A stretch of DNA of 64,000 nt from UBA6168 sp039819485 (GCA_039819485.1 JBCBRY010000029.1:20276-84275), one strand, 5' to 3'. Positions 1-9,284 are shown, numbered from the stretch's first letter. Translations and numbers: made by a program. Notes: generated from the sequence alone by a model not told the origin.

Positions 1-124
1 CAAATTTCAACTCAATTGGTGCCACCAGTCCGTCTTCATCAGAAGAGTAGGCAAAATCGGCAATCGGTTTGTTGCAGGCCATCACTGAAACGATGGCCAG
101 AAAGATAAATATGATTCGCTGCAT
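1..124 (-). CDS. Putative PKD-type lipoprotein, N-terminal fragment
   Basis: Only the first 41 codons are visible; the gene runs off the left edge of the window. The peptide starts MQRIIFIFLAIVSVMAC, a short hydrophobic signal ending in a plausible lipobox (V-M-A-C), so Cys17 would be the lipidated residue. After it comes NKPIADFAYSSDEDG and then a stretch resembling the first strand of a PKD domain (ADFxYSSDxDGLxAPxxLxF). This suggests an outer-membrane or periplasmic lipoprotein with an Ig-like fold. It lies downstream of the cyclophilin gene on the same strand, separated by an inverted repeat. The start is the only ATG before the signal sequence. Lipoprotein status is fairly safe; the PKD call rests on a short segment. 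Confidence 0.6.
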   Translation of the reverse strand, partial: MQRIIFIFLAIVSVMACNKPIADFAYSSDEDGLVAPIELKF

Positions 125-132
125 GGTTAATA

Positions 133-200
133 GTAGAGGGTAGAAGGTAGAGGATAGAAGGACTGAGTTGTCTCTCTACCCTCCACCTTCTACCCTCTAC
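133..200. repeat. Inverted repeat of TAGAGGG/TAGAAGG heptamers
   Basis: The left arm (about 133-159) is made of near-heptamers such as GTAGAGG, GTAGAAG and ATAGAAG. The right arm (about 173-200) is its near-perfect complement. Transcribed RNA would form a long hairpin in the spacer between the cyclophilin gene and the lipoprotein downstream of it. No T-run follows in the leftward direction, so a simple intrinsic terminator is not proven. It belongs to the pattern of short-unit spacer repeats reported under findings. Confidence 0.6.
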
Positions 201-205
201 CTTTT

Positions 206-901
206 TTATTTTAAAACTTTAACGGTCATTTTGACATCCTCATCTGGGCGGTCACGTTCATTTTTAGCGACTTTGGAAATTTTATCTACGACTTCCATTC
301 CTTCCAGGACCTGGCCAAACACGGTATATTCTCCATCAAGCCCGGGGTAGCCGCCTACCTGGTTATAAAAGTCGATTTCACCTTGAGAATAAGCGACCCC
401 TTTTGCTTGCTTCTGCTGGATAATTTGTGCGTTTTGTGGATTTACGCCATTTTGCACAATATAAAACTGCGAACCGGAAGATTCCTTATTCGGATTGGAA
501 GGGCCACCCAAACGGGCAGCGGCAATGGCTCCGCGGAAATGCTTGGCACCGATCTCAGCGGGGATGGTGTAACCGGGGCCTCCCATGCCCAGTGGTGTTC
601 CCGGAGCTGCGCCCTTTGAATTGGGGTCGCCACCCTGCACCATGAATCCATCAATGACCCGGTGGAACAATGTGCCGTCGTAGAAACCTTCCTTTGCCAG
701 TTTGACAAAATTGTCGCGGTGCTGGGGGGTAGAGTTATAAAGCTTTGCCTTGATCGTACCGAAAGCCGTTTCGATCTGGATGATCGTTTCACCGGCATCC
801 TGTGCAGCTTTTTCCGCAGCCGAAGCAGGTGCCGACTGGCCGCCGCAACTCGCCAATGCAGCTACAAATAGCATTGAGAAGAGGTAAAATATCTTTTTCA
901 T
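206..901 (-). CDS. Peptidyl-prolyl cis-trans isomerase, cyclophilin type, lipoprotein
   Basis: Cyclophilin-type PPIase that would assist folding of exported proteins. The chosen start (901) gives MKKIFYLFSMLFVAALASCGG, a lipoprotein signal with lipobox A-A-L-A-S-C; the open frame extends 24 codons further upstream but through repeat-like sequence. Family hallmarks are visible: FGTIKAKLYNSTPQHRDNF, then FHRVIDGFMVQGGDP (containing the catalytic Arg and the FMxQGGD signature), then GSQFYIV, and EYTVFGQVLEGMEVVDKI near the end. Length is 231 residues. It follows the 122-residue hypothetical gene on the same strand with a 100-bp repeat-containing gap. Identification is secure; the lipoprotein location follows from the signal. 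Confidence 0.93.
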   Translation of the reverse strand: MKKIFYLFSMLFVAALASCGGQSAPASAAEKAAQDAGETIIQIETAFGTIKAKLYNSTPQHRDNFVKLAKEGFYDGTLFHRVIDGFMVQGGDPNSKGAAPGTPLGMGGPGYTIPAEIGAKHFRGAIAAARLGGPSNPNKESSGSQFYIVQNGVNPQNAQIIQQKQAKGVAYSQGEIDFYNQVGGYPGLDGEYTVFGQVLEGMEVVDKISKVAKNERDRPDEDVKMTVKVLK

Positions 902-913
902 TTTTGAGAAATT

Positions 914-956
914 ATTAGTTGTTGGTTGATAGTTGTTAGTTGTTAGTTGTTGGTTG
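914..956. repeat. AGTTGTT tandem heptamers
   Basis: Five to six degenerate copies of AGTTGTT/GGTTGAT lie directly upstream of the cyclophilin start. On the minus strand they read as CAACCAACAACTAACAAC-type sequence. No gene or terminator is evident. Confidence 0.55.
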
Positions 957-1001
957 AGAAAAACAATCCGCAATTAACAACCGACAACCAAAAAGGAATA
1001 A

Positions 1002-1370
1002 TCAACTATTCGCTTCCCATTCTTTGAAATAATGGATGATTTGTTTTTTTAAGAACTCGCTTTGTTCTTTCACACCTTTGGTCGTGAAGGGTTTCAACAT
1101 ATTGTAATGCGGCCAGCCATCATCGTCCCGTCCGACGAATTCGTAGTACCCGTCGGTGCTCAGCAACCGGCAAACGGCAATGTGCATCAGGTCCTGTTTT
1201 TCTTCTTTGGTGAAAACGCCCTTCCAACGACCCAGCTCCTGGATACCGATCAGGTACAAAATAGCATTAAGGTCGGGCAATGCATCTCGCTTCAGGGCAT
1301 CTTTGACCAGGTGGCGTACGCGCAGCCATTCAAAGTCTAATTCCCAGGTTTCGGTAGCGGTATTTTCCAT
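1002..1370 (-). CDS. Conserved hypothetical protein (122 aa)
   Basis: Soluble, acidic protein of 122 residues without a signal peptide or membrane segment. It starts MENTATETWELDFEWLRVRHLVKDALKRDALPD and contains a well-mixed helical pattern (LNAILYLIGIQELGRWKGVFTKE), a short aromatic turn (DGYYEFVGRDDDGWPHYN) and a basic C-terminal helix. Codon use is regular and both ends are clear (ATG start, TAG stop), which supports a real gene. I do not recognise a named domain; the helical and W/Y-rich composition recalls small Bacteroidota cytosolic proteins of unknown function. It lies between the OmpA lipoprotein and the cyclophilin on the same strand and could be cotranscribed with either. Confidence 0.7.
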   Translation of the reverse strand: MENTATETWELDFEWLRVRHLVKDALKRDALPDLNAILYLIGIQELGRWKGVFTKEEKQDLMHIAVCRLLSTDGYYEFVGRDDDGWPHYNMLKPFTTKGVKEQSEFLKKQIIHYFKEWEANS

Positions 1371-1447
1371 AAGGCCGCAAAGATAGGGAAAAGGGGAAAT
1401 TTTGGGAGTCGGCTACAGGGGTTAGCCATAAGCGGCTAAATAAATAT

Positions 1448-3427
1448 CTATTGCAATTCCAAGATGGTAAAGGCAGTCCGCCGGTTCAGTTGATGTTCGT
1501 CTTCCGTGCAACGGTTGCAGAGGCAATCATCCTTCGGTGCGCTCTCTCCAAAGCCGCGGGCGGAGAGCCGTTCTTCGGAGATACCTTTGGAAACCAGGTA
1601 ATTCACCGCCGACTGGGCCCGTTTTTGGCTAAGGTCCTGATTGTAGCGGTCATTGCCCCGGCAATCAGTATGAGAGGAAAGTTCGATGCGGATTTCGGGG
1701 TTGAGCTCAAGGTTGCGAGCCAGTTGGTTCAGGGTTGGTTTGGCATCGTCCCGGATATTCCATTTATCAAAATCGTAATAGATGTCGTCGAGTACGATTT
1801 CTTTATTGACAAAGATGCGGTCGAGTTCGATTTCGACTTCGAAAGTCTGGACCGGGTTGTCGGGGTCCCTGCCGATACCCGCAGTGGAGAAACTCGTTTC
1901 GGCCGTCAGGTAACCTTCTTTGGAGCCCAGGAAAAGATAATCCAGCCCTTCTTCCATTTCAAAGGTGAAGAATCCGTCTTCGCCCACTGTGAAATTCTTG
2001 GTTTTTTTACCCAAAACGACTTTCACCGCTGCACCGTCCAAGGGTTTGCGGCCAAGCACTTTGCTATCGGGGTTGCCGGGTTCTGAATAAATTTTTTCTA
2101 AAACATACCCTTCTAAAATGAGCTTGTACTCAATTGCTACCGGTTCAGGCTCGACTGGTGGGGGCGGCAGCGGTCTTTTTTCAAACCGGTAAATATCATC
2201 GTTACCTGTCCCGTCCGGGCGGTTGGAAGTAAAGTAACCCACTTGATAGACATCCCCTTTTTTCTGTCCTTCATAATCCACGATCAGTCCAAAATCATCG
2301 AAGCCCGAATTGAGCGGCGGTTTCAGGTTTTTGACTGGCACCCAGGCGCCGTTGGCCATTTGCCAGGTTTTGAAAATATCCAGCCCGCCCATACCGGGGT
2401 GAAAGTTGGACGAAAAATACAGGGTATCGCCATCGACGTGCGGGAATTTCTCATCGCCAATGGTATTGATCGAACGCCCCATCAATTTGGGTTCACCCCA
2501 GCCCTCAGCATTTCGCTCCGCCACCCAGATGTCGTAACCGCCCCAGCCTTCCTCTGAATTGCAGGAGAAGAATAGTTTGTTGCCATCGGCCGACAGGGCC
2601 GGATGACCGTAATTCACTCCTTCCTCCAGAAAATCGAGCGCAGCGGGTACGGTCCAGTTGTCGATTGTTCGCTTACTGACCATGAGCTTGCAGAAGTTGT
2701 CTTCCTTCTTGTCCCCGAAGCATCGGGTAAAATACATTTCAGTAAAATCCTTATTGAAAACGGCTGTCCCCTCGTTGTAGGGAGTGTTGATCTGTTCGTC
2801 AAAATTGTCAACACTGCGGGTCTGAATATCAGCAACAAACAGATCAGAGAACTTACTTCCGGTCCAGTTGTAGGTATCGTCCCCGGTGGCGGCCGTGCGA
2901 TCAGAAGTAAAGACAAGGGTTCTGTCTTTGTACAGGACGGGCGCATAATCAGCTCCCCGGCTGTTGAAATCAGCGGGTATCACTTCGAAAGCCCGGCCCT
3001 TTTCATCCTTCCATCCTTGTGCAATTTTACAGGCCGCTATCTCACGGCGGTACTCGTAAGGGCTGCCGATTTCAATCCCCAGGTCTTTGAAAGCCTGCAT
3101 GGCTTCTTTGTATTGTTCCATCGACTTGAGCGTAAAAGCATATTCCCGCAGTGCGTCCACGCCGTAGCCGTTGTCGTAGGCAATTTTATACCAGTCAGAG
3201 GCAGAAGCAGGCTTGTTGAGTTCGTGATAACATTCACCCAAGAGGAAGGCTTTTTTGCCTTTTTCCAGCCGGCTCTTAGCTTTTTTGTATTCTTTTTGCA
3301 GCAGGTCGACCGCCACTGCGTATTGCTTACGATCGTAGGCAAAGTCGCCGTCTTTTACTTTTTGGGTGTAGGTGCACGCACCGAAGAAAAGAACCAATGC
3401 AAGGAAAGAAGTAAGGATAGTTTTCAT
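1448..3427 (-). CDS. OmpA/Pal-family outer-membrane lipoprotein with TPR and PD40 repeats
   Basis: 659-residue envelope protein. It begins MKTILTSFLALVLFFGAC, a lipoprotein signal (lipobox F-F-G-A-C). Residues about 20-130 are TPR-like (KQYAVAVDLLQKEYKKAKS; ALREYAFTLKSMEQYKEAMQAF). Residues about 150-420 hold PD40/WD40-like beta-propeller blades (LVFTSDR, ELYFSSNFHPGMGGLDIF, GYFTSNRPDGTGNDDIY). A carboxypeptidase-regulatory-like segment follows. The C-terminus is an OmpA peptidoglycan-binding domain with YYDFDKWNIRDDAKPTLNQL, IELSSHTDCRGNDRYNQDLS and RLSARGFGES. This layout is common in Bacteroidota, including relatives of the T9SS component PorE. It likely anchors the outer membrane to peptidoglycan; a T9SS role is possible but unproven. 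Confidence 0.92.
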   Translation of the reverse strand: MKTILTSFLALVLFFGACTYTQKVKDGDFAYDRKQYAVAVDLLQKEYKKAKSRLEKGKKAFLLGECYHELNKPASASDWYKIAYDNGYGVDALREYAFTLKSMEQYKEAMQAFKDLGIEIGSPYEYRREIAACKIAQGWKDEKGRAFEVIPADFNSRGADYAPVLYKDRTLVFTSDRTAATGDDTYNWTGSKFSDLFVADIQTRSVDNFDEQINTPYNEGTAVFNKDFTEMYFTRCFGDKKEDNFCKLMVSKRTIDNWTVPAALDFLEEGVNYGHPALSADGNKLFFSCNSEEGWGGYDIWVAERNAEGWGEPKLMGRSINTIGDEKFPHVDGDTLYFSSNFHPGMGGLDIFKTWQMANGAWVPVKNLKPPLNSGFDDFGLIVDYEGQKKGDVYQVGYFTSNRPDGTGNDDIYRFEKRPLPPPPVEPEPVAIEYKLILEGYVLEKIYSEPGNPDSKVLGRKPLDGAAVKVVLGKKTKNFTVGEDGFFTFEMEEGLDYLFLGSKEGYLTAETSFSTAGIGRDPDNPVQTFEVEIELDRIFVNKEIVLDDIYYDFDKWNIRDDAKPTLNQLARNLELNPEIRIELSSHTDCRGNDRYNQDLSQKRAQSAVNYLVSKGISEERLSARGFGESAPKDDCLCNRCTEDEHQLNRRTAFTILELQ

Positions 3428-3724
3428 ATTTCTATTAAGTTCAAAAATGGCGGATGTCTCTTTTGTTTCAAACGATGCACCAAATTACGAATTGACATAA
3501 ATTGTGGTCTAATTGGTAGCGAGCAAAAAGACTTTTTGATTCACAATCACCTGCCTCCTACTTTCTAAGGCTCGACCTACCACCAACAACAAAAACGCAT
3601 TGCCATGCCCTTTGTTGTGAAGAAGCTGGCAGCCACTTGACAGAAACCACCAAGGACAGCATCTTTAAAACCACAGGCCCATGCCCCTCTACCTTTTGCC
3701 TTCTACCATTTCACTGCAACCAAA

Positions 3725-5398
3725 TCAATGATTAAACCGGCCCCACCCCATCCGCTGCACACTCAGGTACAGAGCAAAAGCAACAACCGCTAACACCATC
3801 CCCACCAACATCATCCAGATGGTTTTATCAATCAAAAAATAATGGACACCTCCGATAACCGAGATGACAAGCATCAAAATTATCGTCGTTGCAAAATTCC
3901 CCCCTTTGTTATAATCGGCCCAGTCAACTGAAAACGGCATTTTATTAAAAAACAACTGGATGGAAAAAGTGGTAAACAAAAGCATCACCACAAACCCAAA
4001 CAAAAAATCGTCGAGCACCCGCCCGCCCCAGATGCCAAGGCCGACCATCATCATCAATAAATAAATGGGTAGAATGTATTTTACAAACACAGCCTTTACT
4101 GTCCCCAAAACAATTTCTCCGGGCCGCTCCACCGGTGCCGCCCAAAACAACCAGGAAGCTTTTGCTTTATCAGAATAAACAGCGTTCATCACAGGTGCAG
4201 CTATCATGAGCATACAGATATAGATAAGTACGAGATATTTGTCACCCGATTGTAGCTCCGCAAAACGTTCGCTCAAGGCCCCTTCCCCATCAATTCCAAA
4301 ATAGACAAATAAAATCGGGATAAATGCCAGCGAAGGATAGGTCTTTAATTTATAATCGCGATTGCGGGAAATTTGTGCCCAGGTAAATTGGAAAGCTGCA
4401 TTTTCAGCTATAGAAGAAGTCATTTTACCAGACAACAACGGCAGCCATTTATTATCTTTTTTTGGTGTGCTTATTTTATTTTTTTTGCTTGCTCCCCCAC
4501 CCTGTGCAATCGCCATCATTTTTTGGTTGAGGTTTTTTGCCAAAACGGTGGATACCAAATAGGCACCCAAAAAAGTAAAGACCAACGCAGTCAGTGAAAG
4601 TACGATTGGTACCATGGAAAAATTAAAATCCGCCAATAGCTCCCAAAAAGAAGCGACCCAAGTGGAAGGGGCTATATACATCAGCGGTGTCGACAAGACA
4701 TCAATATTTTTCATATCCGTCATGTCCATTATTCTTGGCAACATATAATAAGAGCCAAAAATCAGTACCGAAAAAGCAATTTGAAAATAATTTATTATAT
4801 CCTTGAACCGGGAAGGAGTGGTCACCCGCAACATCAGCAAATAAAATGCATTGACAAAAATGACGACCATTACACAAGTCAACAAACACTGCAATAAAAA
4901 AACCGGAATGCCCGCCGGCTGGATAAATACCAATGCAACAATGCCGGGCAAAATAAAAAACACGACCTGTTTTGATAAATATAAAAATATGTGCAAAACA
5001 CGGGAAAGCGTAACCGTCCGGTCGTTTACCGGTTTGGGTAAAATAATGTAGTTGTCGCGCACATCAATTAATACATCCGTAAAATCAGTAATAATGGTCA
5101 TGGCTAAAAAAACCATCCACATGGAAAAATAAATGGTCAACGCCGAAGTTTTATCAGAAATATATGGAATTAAAATCGCTGCAAAAATCCCCATAAAAAG
5201 ATTGGCCATAATAATTCCAACGTCATTGTTATTTTTATTTTTATTTTTTTGGTTAAAACCCCGCCCCATCGGCGACGTACGCCGGGCATCCATTTTCAAC
5301 TTGGCCTCCAGAATGGCATTTAATTGTTCCACATCCGCACCGACTTTACGCCAAAAAGGATTAAATAAAGAAATGAATTTGAGCAGAAAATTGGTCAT
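3725..5398 (-). CDS. ABC transporter permease (ABC-2-like membrane protein)
   Basis: 557-residue polytopic membrane protein. After a soluble N-terminus (about 60 residues, ending in an Asn/Lys-rich stretch) there are about ten hydrophobic segments, for example IIMANLFMGIFAAILIPYIS, QVVFFILPGIVALVFIQPAG, VPIVLSLTALVFTFLGAYLV, LVLIYICMLMIAAPVMNAVY and FATTIILMLVISVIGGVHYF. It lies 61 bp downstream of the ATPase gene 5460-6233 on the same strand, which gives the main functional clue: the pair forms an ABC exporter whose substrate cannot be read from sequence. No signal peptide. The intervening spacer carries tandem octamers. Membrane-protein status is certain; the ABC-2 assignment rests partly on context. 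Confidence 0.85.
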   Translation of the reverse strand: MTNFLLKFISLFNPFWRKVGADVEQLNAILEAKLKMDARRTSPMGRGFNQKNKNKNNNDVGIIMANLFMGIFAAILIPYISDKTSALTIYFSMWMVFLAMTIITDFTDVLIDVRDNYIILPKPVNDRTVTLSRVLHIFLYLSKQVVFFILPGIVALVFIQPAGIPVFLLQCLLTCVMVVIFVNAFYLLMLRVTTPSRFKDIINYFQIAFSVLIFGSYYMLPRIMDMTDMKNIDVLSTPLMYIAPSTWVASFWELLADFNFSMVPIVLSLTALVFTFLGAYLVSTVLAKNLNQKMMAIAQGGGASKKNKISTPKKDNKWLPLLSGKMTSSIAENAAFQFTWAQISRNRDYKLKTYPSLAFIPILFVYFGIDGEGALSERFAELQSGDKYLVLIYICMLMIAAPVMNAVYSDKAKASWLFWAAPVERPGEIVLGTVKAVFVKYILPIYLLMMMVGLGIWGGRVLDDFLFGFVVMLLFTTFSIQLFFNKMPFSVDWADYNKGGNFATTIILMLVISVIGGVHYFLIDKTIWMMLVGMVLAVVAFALYLSVQRMGWGRFNH

Positions 5399-5399
5399 T

Positions 5400-5437
5400 G
5401 AGTTATTGGGTTATTGGGTTATTGGGTTATTGGGGTT
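5400..5437. repeat. Tandem octamers GTTATTGG
   Basis: Four consecutive copies of the 8-mer (A/G)GTTATTG lie in the spacer between the ATPase and permease genes of the ABC operon. No gene signal. A related tandem octamer (GATATTGG) lies at 39948-39991. Confidence 0.8.
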
Positions 5438-5459
5438 GCAAAAAAATATTTTCCATTTT

Positions 5460-6233
5460 TCATTCCTTCACAAATTCATCCACTTTATCACCGTAGTCTT
5501 CAGAGCCTGTGAGGCTGGAAAACACCTGTTCCAGGGTTTCACCGTGGTCTTTTTTTAATTCATCGAAGGTACCGTCAGCGAATATTTTTCCTTGGTGTAT
5601 CAATACGATCCGGTTGGATATTTTTTCAACAACGTCCATCATGTGCGAACAGTAAAAAATGGTTTTACCTTCCTGTGCCAGCCGGTTCAGCACCTCTTTT
5701 ACCATGATGACCGAATTGGCATCAAGACCTGAGAGGGGCTCGTCCATAAAAATGATTTTTGGGTTGTGGAGCAGGCCGGACACCAACAATACTTTTTGGC
5801 GCATCCCCTTAGAAAAGGTATCCATCCGGTCGTTGATATTTCCTTCCAGGCCAAAAAAGCGGAGCATGCGGGCAGCGCGCTCGGTGATGGTTTCTTCCGT
5901 CAGTTTATGCAGCTTACCGACCAGCATCAGGAATTCCATGGGGGTCAGGGTATCGTACATTTCGGCCACTTCGGGCACATAACCGATGATTCTTTTGACA
6001 GCCAACGGGTCTTTTTTGACATCGATTCCGTCGACGATGGCACCACCTTCAAAGTGGCCGTCGAGACCTGCCAAGATGCGAACGGTGGTGGATTTCCCAG
6101 CTCCGTTGGGGCCGATGTAACCGATGATTTGTCCGGGCTGTACACTGAGATTGATGTCGCGCAACACAACGTTGGAACCATATGCTTTGGTGAGGTTGCG
6201 CATTTCAAGGATGGGAGCGGTGGTTGCTGTCAT
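5460..6233 (-). CDS. ABC transporter ATP-binding protein
   Basis: 257-residue ABC ATPase that would energise the adjacent permease on the cytoplasmic face. Walker A is GYIGPNGAGKSTTVRIL (residues about 38-54), the Q-loop is near GYVPEVAEMYDTLTPMEFLM, the signature region is FSKGMRQKVLLVSGLLHNP (F-S-K-G-M variant typical of ABC-2 exporters), Walker B is IIFMDEPLSGLD and the switch His is in YCSHMMDVVEKI. It starts at the ATG giving MTATTAPILEMRNLTKAYG and is first in a two-gene operon with the permease. The CcmA/NatA-like type fits export or ABC-2 systems; the substrate is unknown. Confidence 0.95.
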   Translation of the reverse strand: MTATTAPILEMRNLTKAYGSNVVLRDINLSVQPGQIIGYIGPNGAGKSTTVRILAGLDGHFEGGAIVDGIDVKKDPLAVKRIIGYVPEVAEMYDTLTPMEFLMLVGKLHKLTEETITERAARMLRFFGLEGNINDRMDTFSKGMRQKVLLVSGLLHNPKIIFMDEPLSGLDANSVIMVKEVLNRLAQEGKTIFYCSHMMDVVEKISNRIVLIHQGKIFADGTFDELKKDHGETLEQVFSSLTGSEDYGDKVDEFVKE

Positions 6234-6468
6234 TTAATAAATTTAATTTTTTGGGAAATATAGAGTAGTTTGAATTAAAACTCCAAACCGATGGATTAAC
6301 GATAATGCTTTTTAGAAAAATAACCTTTACTGAATTCCGAAATTTAGCGGTGTTGCCGTTTGCAAACGTCTATATAATTCTTGCTGGTATGTACAATGTG
6401 CCCGGCCGTTTTTTTGAAAAAACAAAAACATTCTTCTCTTTTGCAGCATAAACCAGCCCAATTCTCAC

Positions 6469-7275
6469 ATGCAAAAAATCACCGAACAGCCATCGCATTA
6501 CCGCCACCTCGAAAAAATGTCCGTCGAGGAATTGCTCGCCAACATGAACCGGGAAGACAAGACCGTTCCCGATGCAGTGGAAAAAAATATTCCTGTCATT
6601 ACGGCTTTGGTGAAAACCATCATTGAAAAAATGAAAAACGGCGGGCGTCTTTTTTACATCGGCGCCGGCACCAGTGGCCGGCTCGGCATCCTCGATGCCT
6701 CCGAGTGCCCACCGACCTACGGGGTACCCGACGACTGGGTGATCGGCATTATTGCCGGAGGCGACGGCGCTATTCGAAAATCGGTGGAATACGCAGAAGA
6801 TAGTGAGACACAGGCCTGGGAAGACCTCCAAAAATATTTCATCAATGACCAGGATGTCGTTGTTGGCATCGCTGCCTCGGGCACAACGCCTTATGTCGTG
6901 CATGGATTAAAAACCTGCCAGCAAAACAATATTGTCACCGGCTGTATCACCTCCAACCCCGGCGCCCCCATCAGCGAATACGCAGATCATGCAATCGAAG
7001 TGATTACCGGCCCGGAATTCGTTACCGGCAGTACCCGCATGAAAGCAGGGACGGCGCAAAAATTGGTTTTAAATATGATTTCCACTTCTGCCATGATCGG
7101 GCTCGGACGGGTACTCGACAATAAAATGGTAGACATGCAACTAAGCAATAATAAATTGGTAGAACGGGGCACATTGATCATTAAAAACGCACTACATATT
7201 TCTTTTGCAGAGGCGCAGGAATTATTGATGAAACATGGAAGCGTGCGCAAGGCGATGGAGCATTTTTCAAATTAA
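6469..7275 (+). CDS. murQ: N-acetylmuramic acid 6-phosphate etherase MurQ
   Basis: MurQ cleaves the lactyl ether of MurNAc-6-phosphate, giving GlcNAc-6-phosphate and lactate during peptidoglycan recycling in the cytoplasm. The 268-residue protein has the SIS-domain signature FYIGAGTSGRLGILDASECP (phosphosugar binding; the Glu of ASE corresponds to the catalytic acid), a second SIS strand VVVGIAASGTTPYVVHGL, and the family motif TGSTRMKAGTAQKLVLNMIS. Length matches shorter MurQ enzymes. No murein kinase or AmpG-type permease lies next to it here. It is transcribed alone on the plus strand, convergent with the beta-barrel gene to its right (5-bp gap). The enzyme identification is very secure. 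Confidence 0.96.
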   Translation: MQKITEQPSHYRHLEKMSVEELLANMNREDKTVPDAVEKNIPVITALVKTIIEKMKNGGRLFYIGAGTSGRLGILDASECPPTYGVPDDWVIGIIAGGDGAIRKSVEYAEDSETQAWEDLQKYFINDQDVVVGIAASGTTPYVVHGLKTCQQNNIVTGCITSNPGAPISEYADHAIEVITGPEFVTGSTRMKAGTAQKLVLNMISTSAMIGLGRVLDNKMVDMQLSNNKLVERGTLIIKNALHISFAEAQELLMKHGSVRKAMEHFSN

Positions 7276-7280
7276 TCGGA

Positions 7281-7913
7281 TCATTTTTTTTCCCGGCCGA
7301 ATATTTTAAGCACATAACCGAGCGTCAGTTCAAAGGAATCCATATGCCCCACAAATGGGTCTATTTCCAGATCCCCAAAAGTATTTCCTCCTTTCAGCCA
7401 CCTGCCTTCCAATACAAATCCTTTGAAGCGAAAAGAGGTGGCAAACACCAGGCTAAACTGGTTTAAATTATATTTATTGTCGAATGGATCGCTCCAGGTA
7501 TCAATGTCTGTTTTTCCAACTTGGATTTTATGCAGCCAGTCAAATGCACCGCCCATCCCAACAGACCAAAAAGGTAACGGATTGTAATTCAAAGTGACCG
7601 AACTGCTTTTAACTTTGTATCTGAGGTGAGTATATCCGACGATCCCCCGGTCAAAGAAATCTACTGTCTTACTGGTCATTTGCCCGGTGAATGAAAAAAT
7701 GAATTTATTCGATAAATGCTGGTCGATCCTTATTCCCAAAAGATTACTTTTAGCGGAATAGCCCGCCTGGGTCATGACGCCATTGTAAAAAGTTTCCTCA
7801 GAGAAAGTCCCTTCCACATGCGACCAACTCCTGCCATAAAAAGGCCCCACATAAGTTTGGGAAAAACAATAAAGACTACTGCACAAAAAACAAAGAGCAA
7901 TTAATATTTTCAT
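7281..7913 (-). CDS. Putative outer-membrane beta-barrel protein (210 aa)
   Basis: It starts with a Sec signal (MKILIALCFLCSSLYCFSQ, cleavage likely after SQ or Q-T). The mature part alternates polar and hydrophobic residues in short strands (VGYTHLRYKVKSSSVTLNYNPLPFWSVGMGGAFDWL; FSLVFATSFRFKGFVLEGRWLKGG; FELTLGYVLKIFG), the pattern of an 8- to 10-strand outer-membrane barrel such as the OmpX/outer-membrane-insertion group common in Bacteroidota. It ends in a basic GREKK rather than a terminal aromatic residue. Function unknown. It converges with murQ and is separated from proA by about 75 bp, so it may sit at the 5' side of an independent transcript. Confidence 0.7.
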   Translation of the reverse strand: MKILIALCFLCSSLYCFSQTYVGPFYGRSWSHVEGTFSEETFYNGVMTQAGYSAKSNLLGIRIDQHLSNKFIFSFTGQMTSKTVDFFDRGIVGYTHLRYKVKSSSVTLNYNPLPFWSVGMGGAFDWLHKIQVGKTDIDTWSDPFDNKYNLNQFSLVFATSFRFKGFVLEGRWLKGGNTFGDLEIDPFVGHMDSFELTLGYVLKIFGREKK

Positions 7914-7989
7914 TGGTACTTATTTTTAAATTAATCGTCTCTGTTTATGACGGCAAAAAGTCTTTAATTCGTTGGGAAAACAATCAACT

Positions 7990-9243
7990 TTATTTGCGAA
8001 CCTGCCCACTCCCTTTTACGACCCACTTGTAACTGGTAATTTCCCTCAGCGCCATCGGCCCGCGGGCGTGTAATTTTTGGGTACTGATACCGATTTCTGC
8101 ACCGAGGCCAAATTGCGCACCGTCGGTAAAACAAGTAGCTGCATTGGAAAGCACGACGGCAGCGTCCACATTATTTAAATATTTTTCAATCGCTTTTTCA
8201 TCCTCTGCCACAATGCTTTCGGTATGCTTCGAGCTATGCGCAAATACATGGTCGAGCGCTTCGTCAATGGATGAGACGGTTTTAACGGCCATGTTCATCG
8301 ATAAAAATTCGGTGCCAAAACTATCGGCACCGGCGGGGTGCAATAATTTTTCGGCGTAATTATTTTTTAGAATATCAAACGCTTTTTTATCCGCATATAC
8401 GCCGCAATTAAACTCCGTATCAAATCCATTGACAATTTCCGACAAATCATTTAACCGGTCTTCGTGAATCAATAAGGCATCCAGCGCATTGCAGACACTC
8501 ACCCGCCTTGTTTTTGAATTTTTGACAATGGCTTTCGCTTTTTCCAGATCAGCACTTTTATCAACATATACATGAACGATGCCCGCCCCGGTTTCAATAA
8601 CGGGCGCTTTGGCATTTTCCCGCACGAAATTAATCAGCCCCTGGCTCCCACGGGGGATAATGGTATCAATGTAGCTGTCCGCCTCCAGAATATATTTAAG
8701 AGATGCTCGCTCACTCGGCGCGAGGTAGGTAATTTCCGGGAGGCTGTGATCAGCTAATATTTTTTTAATTAAATCGACAATTACAATATTGGAAAAATGA
8801 GCATCGCGGCTGCCTTTTAACACGCTCGCATTTCCCGATTTAAAACAGAGGGAAAAAACATCGAAAGTAACATTTGGTCGAGATTCGAACACAATCCCGA
8901 TGATGCCCAGCGGCACCGATACTTTTTTTAATTCCAATCCATTGGGCAAAGTCCGTTCCTCCAAAACCCTGTTTAAGGGAGAAGGCAAAGTCGCAACTTT
9001 TCGGATATCGTCCGCAATTCCCCTGATACGGTTTTCATTCAATAACAACCGGTCATACTTGGGATTATTTTCATCCATCCGGTCGAGATCTTTTTTATTT
9101 TCAATTAAAATATTTTCTGTAGCATTTTCCGCTGCACCCGCCAGGTCATTTAATACCGCATTTATTTTTTCTTCCGAAACGGAAGTCAGTGTCCGGGCAT
9201 TTTGCCGCAACTTTTCAAGGTTGGAAATAATTTCTTTTTTCAT
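7990..9243 (-). CDS. proA: Glutamate-5-semialdehyde dehydrogenase ProA
   Basis: Second enzyme of proline biosynthesis; reduces gamma-glutamyl phosphate to glutamate-5-semialdehyde with NADPH. The 417-residue protein has the ALDH-family features of ProA: PLGIIGIVFESRPNVTFDVFSLCFKSGNA (cofactor-binding region), VLKGSRDAHFSN, ETGAGIVHVYVDKSADLEKA, the catalytic Cys in RRVSVCNALDALLIHED, and the C-terminal FTDGAQFGLGAEIGISTQKLHARGPMAL. It lies 41 bp downstream of proB on the same strand, so a proBA operon is nearly certain. No truncation or odd features. Confidence 0.97.
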   Translation of the reverse strand: MKKEIISNLEKLRQNARTLTSVSEEKINAVLNDLAGAAENATENILIENKKDLDRMDENNPKYDRLLLNENRIRGIADDIRKVATLPSPLNRVLEERTLPNGLELKKVSVPLGIIGIVFESRPNVTFDVFSLCFKSGNASVLKGSRDAHFSNIVIVDLIKKILADHSLPEITYLAPSERASLKYILEADSYIDTIIPRGSQGLINFVRENAKAPVIETGAGIVHVYVDKSADLEKAKAIVKNSKTRRVSVCNALDALLIHEDRLNDLSEIVNGFDTEFNCGVYADKKAFDILKNNYAEKLLHPAGADSFGTEFLSMNMAVKTVSSIDEALDHVFAHSSKHTESIVAEDEKAIEKYLNNVDAAVVLSNAATCFTDGAQFGLGAEIGISTQKLHARGPMALREITSYKWVVKGSGQVRK

Positions 9244-9284
9244 GATTTCGACTTAACTCGGATTGGCCACCCAAGCTACCATTT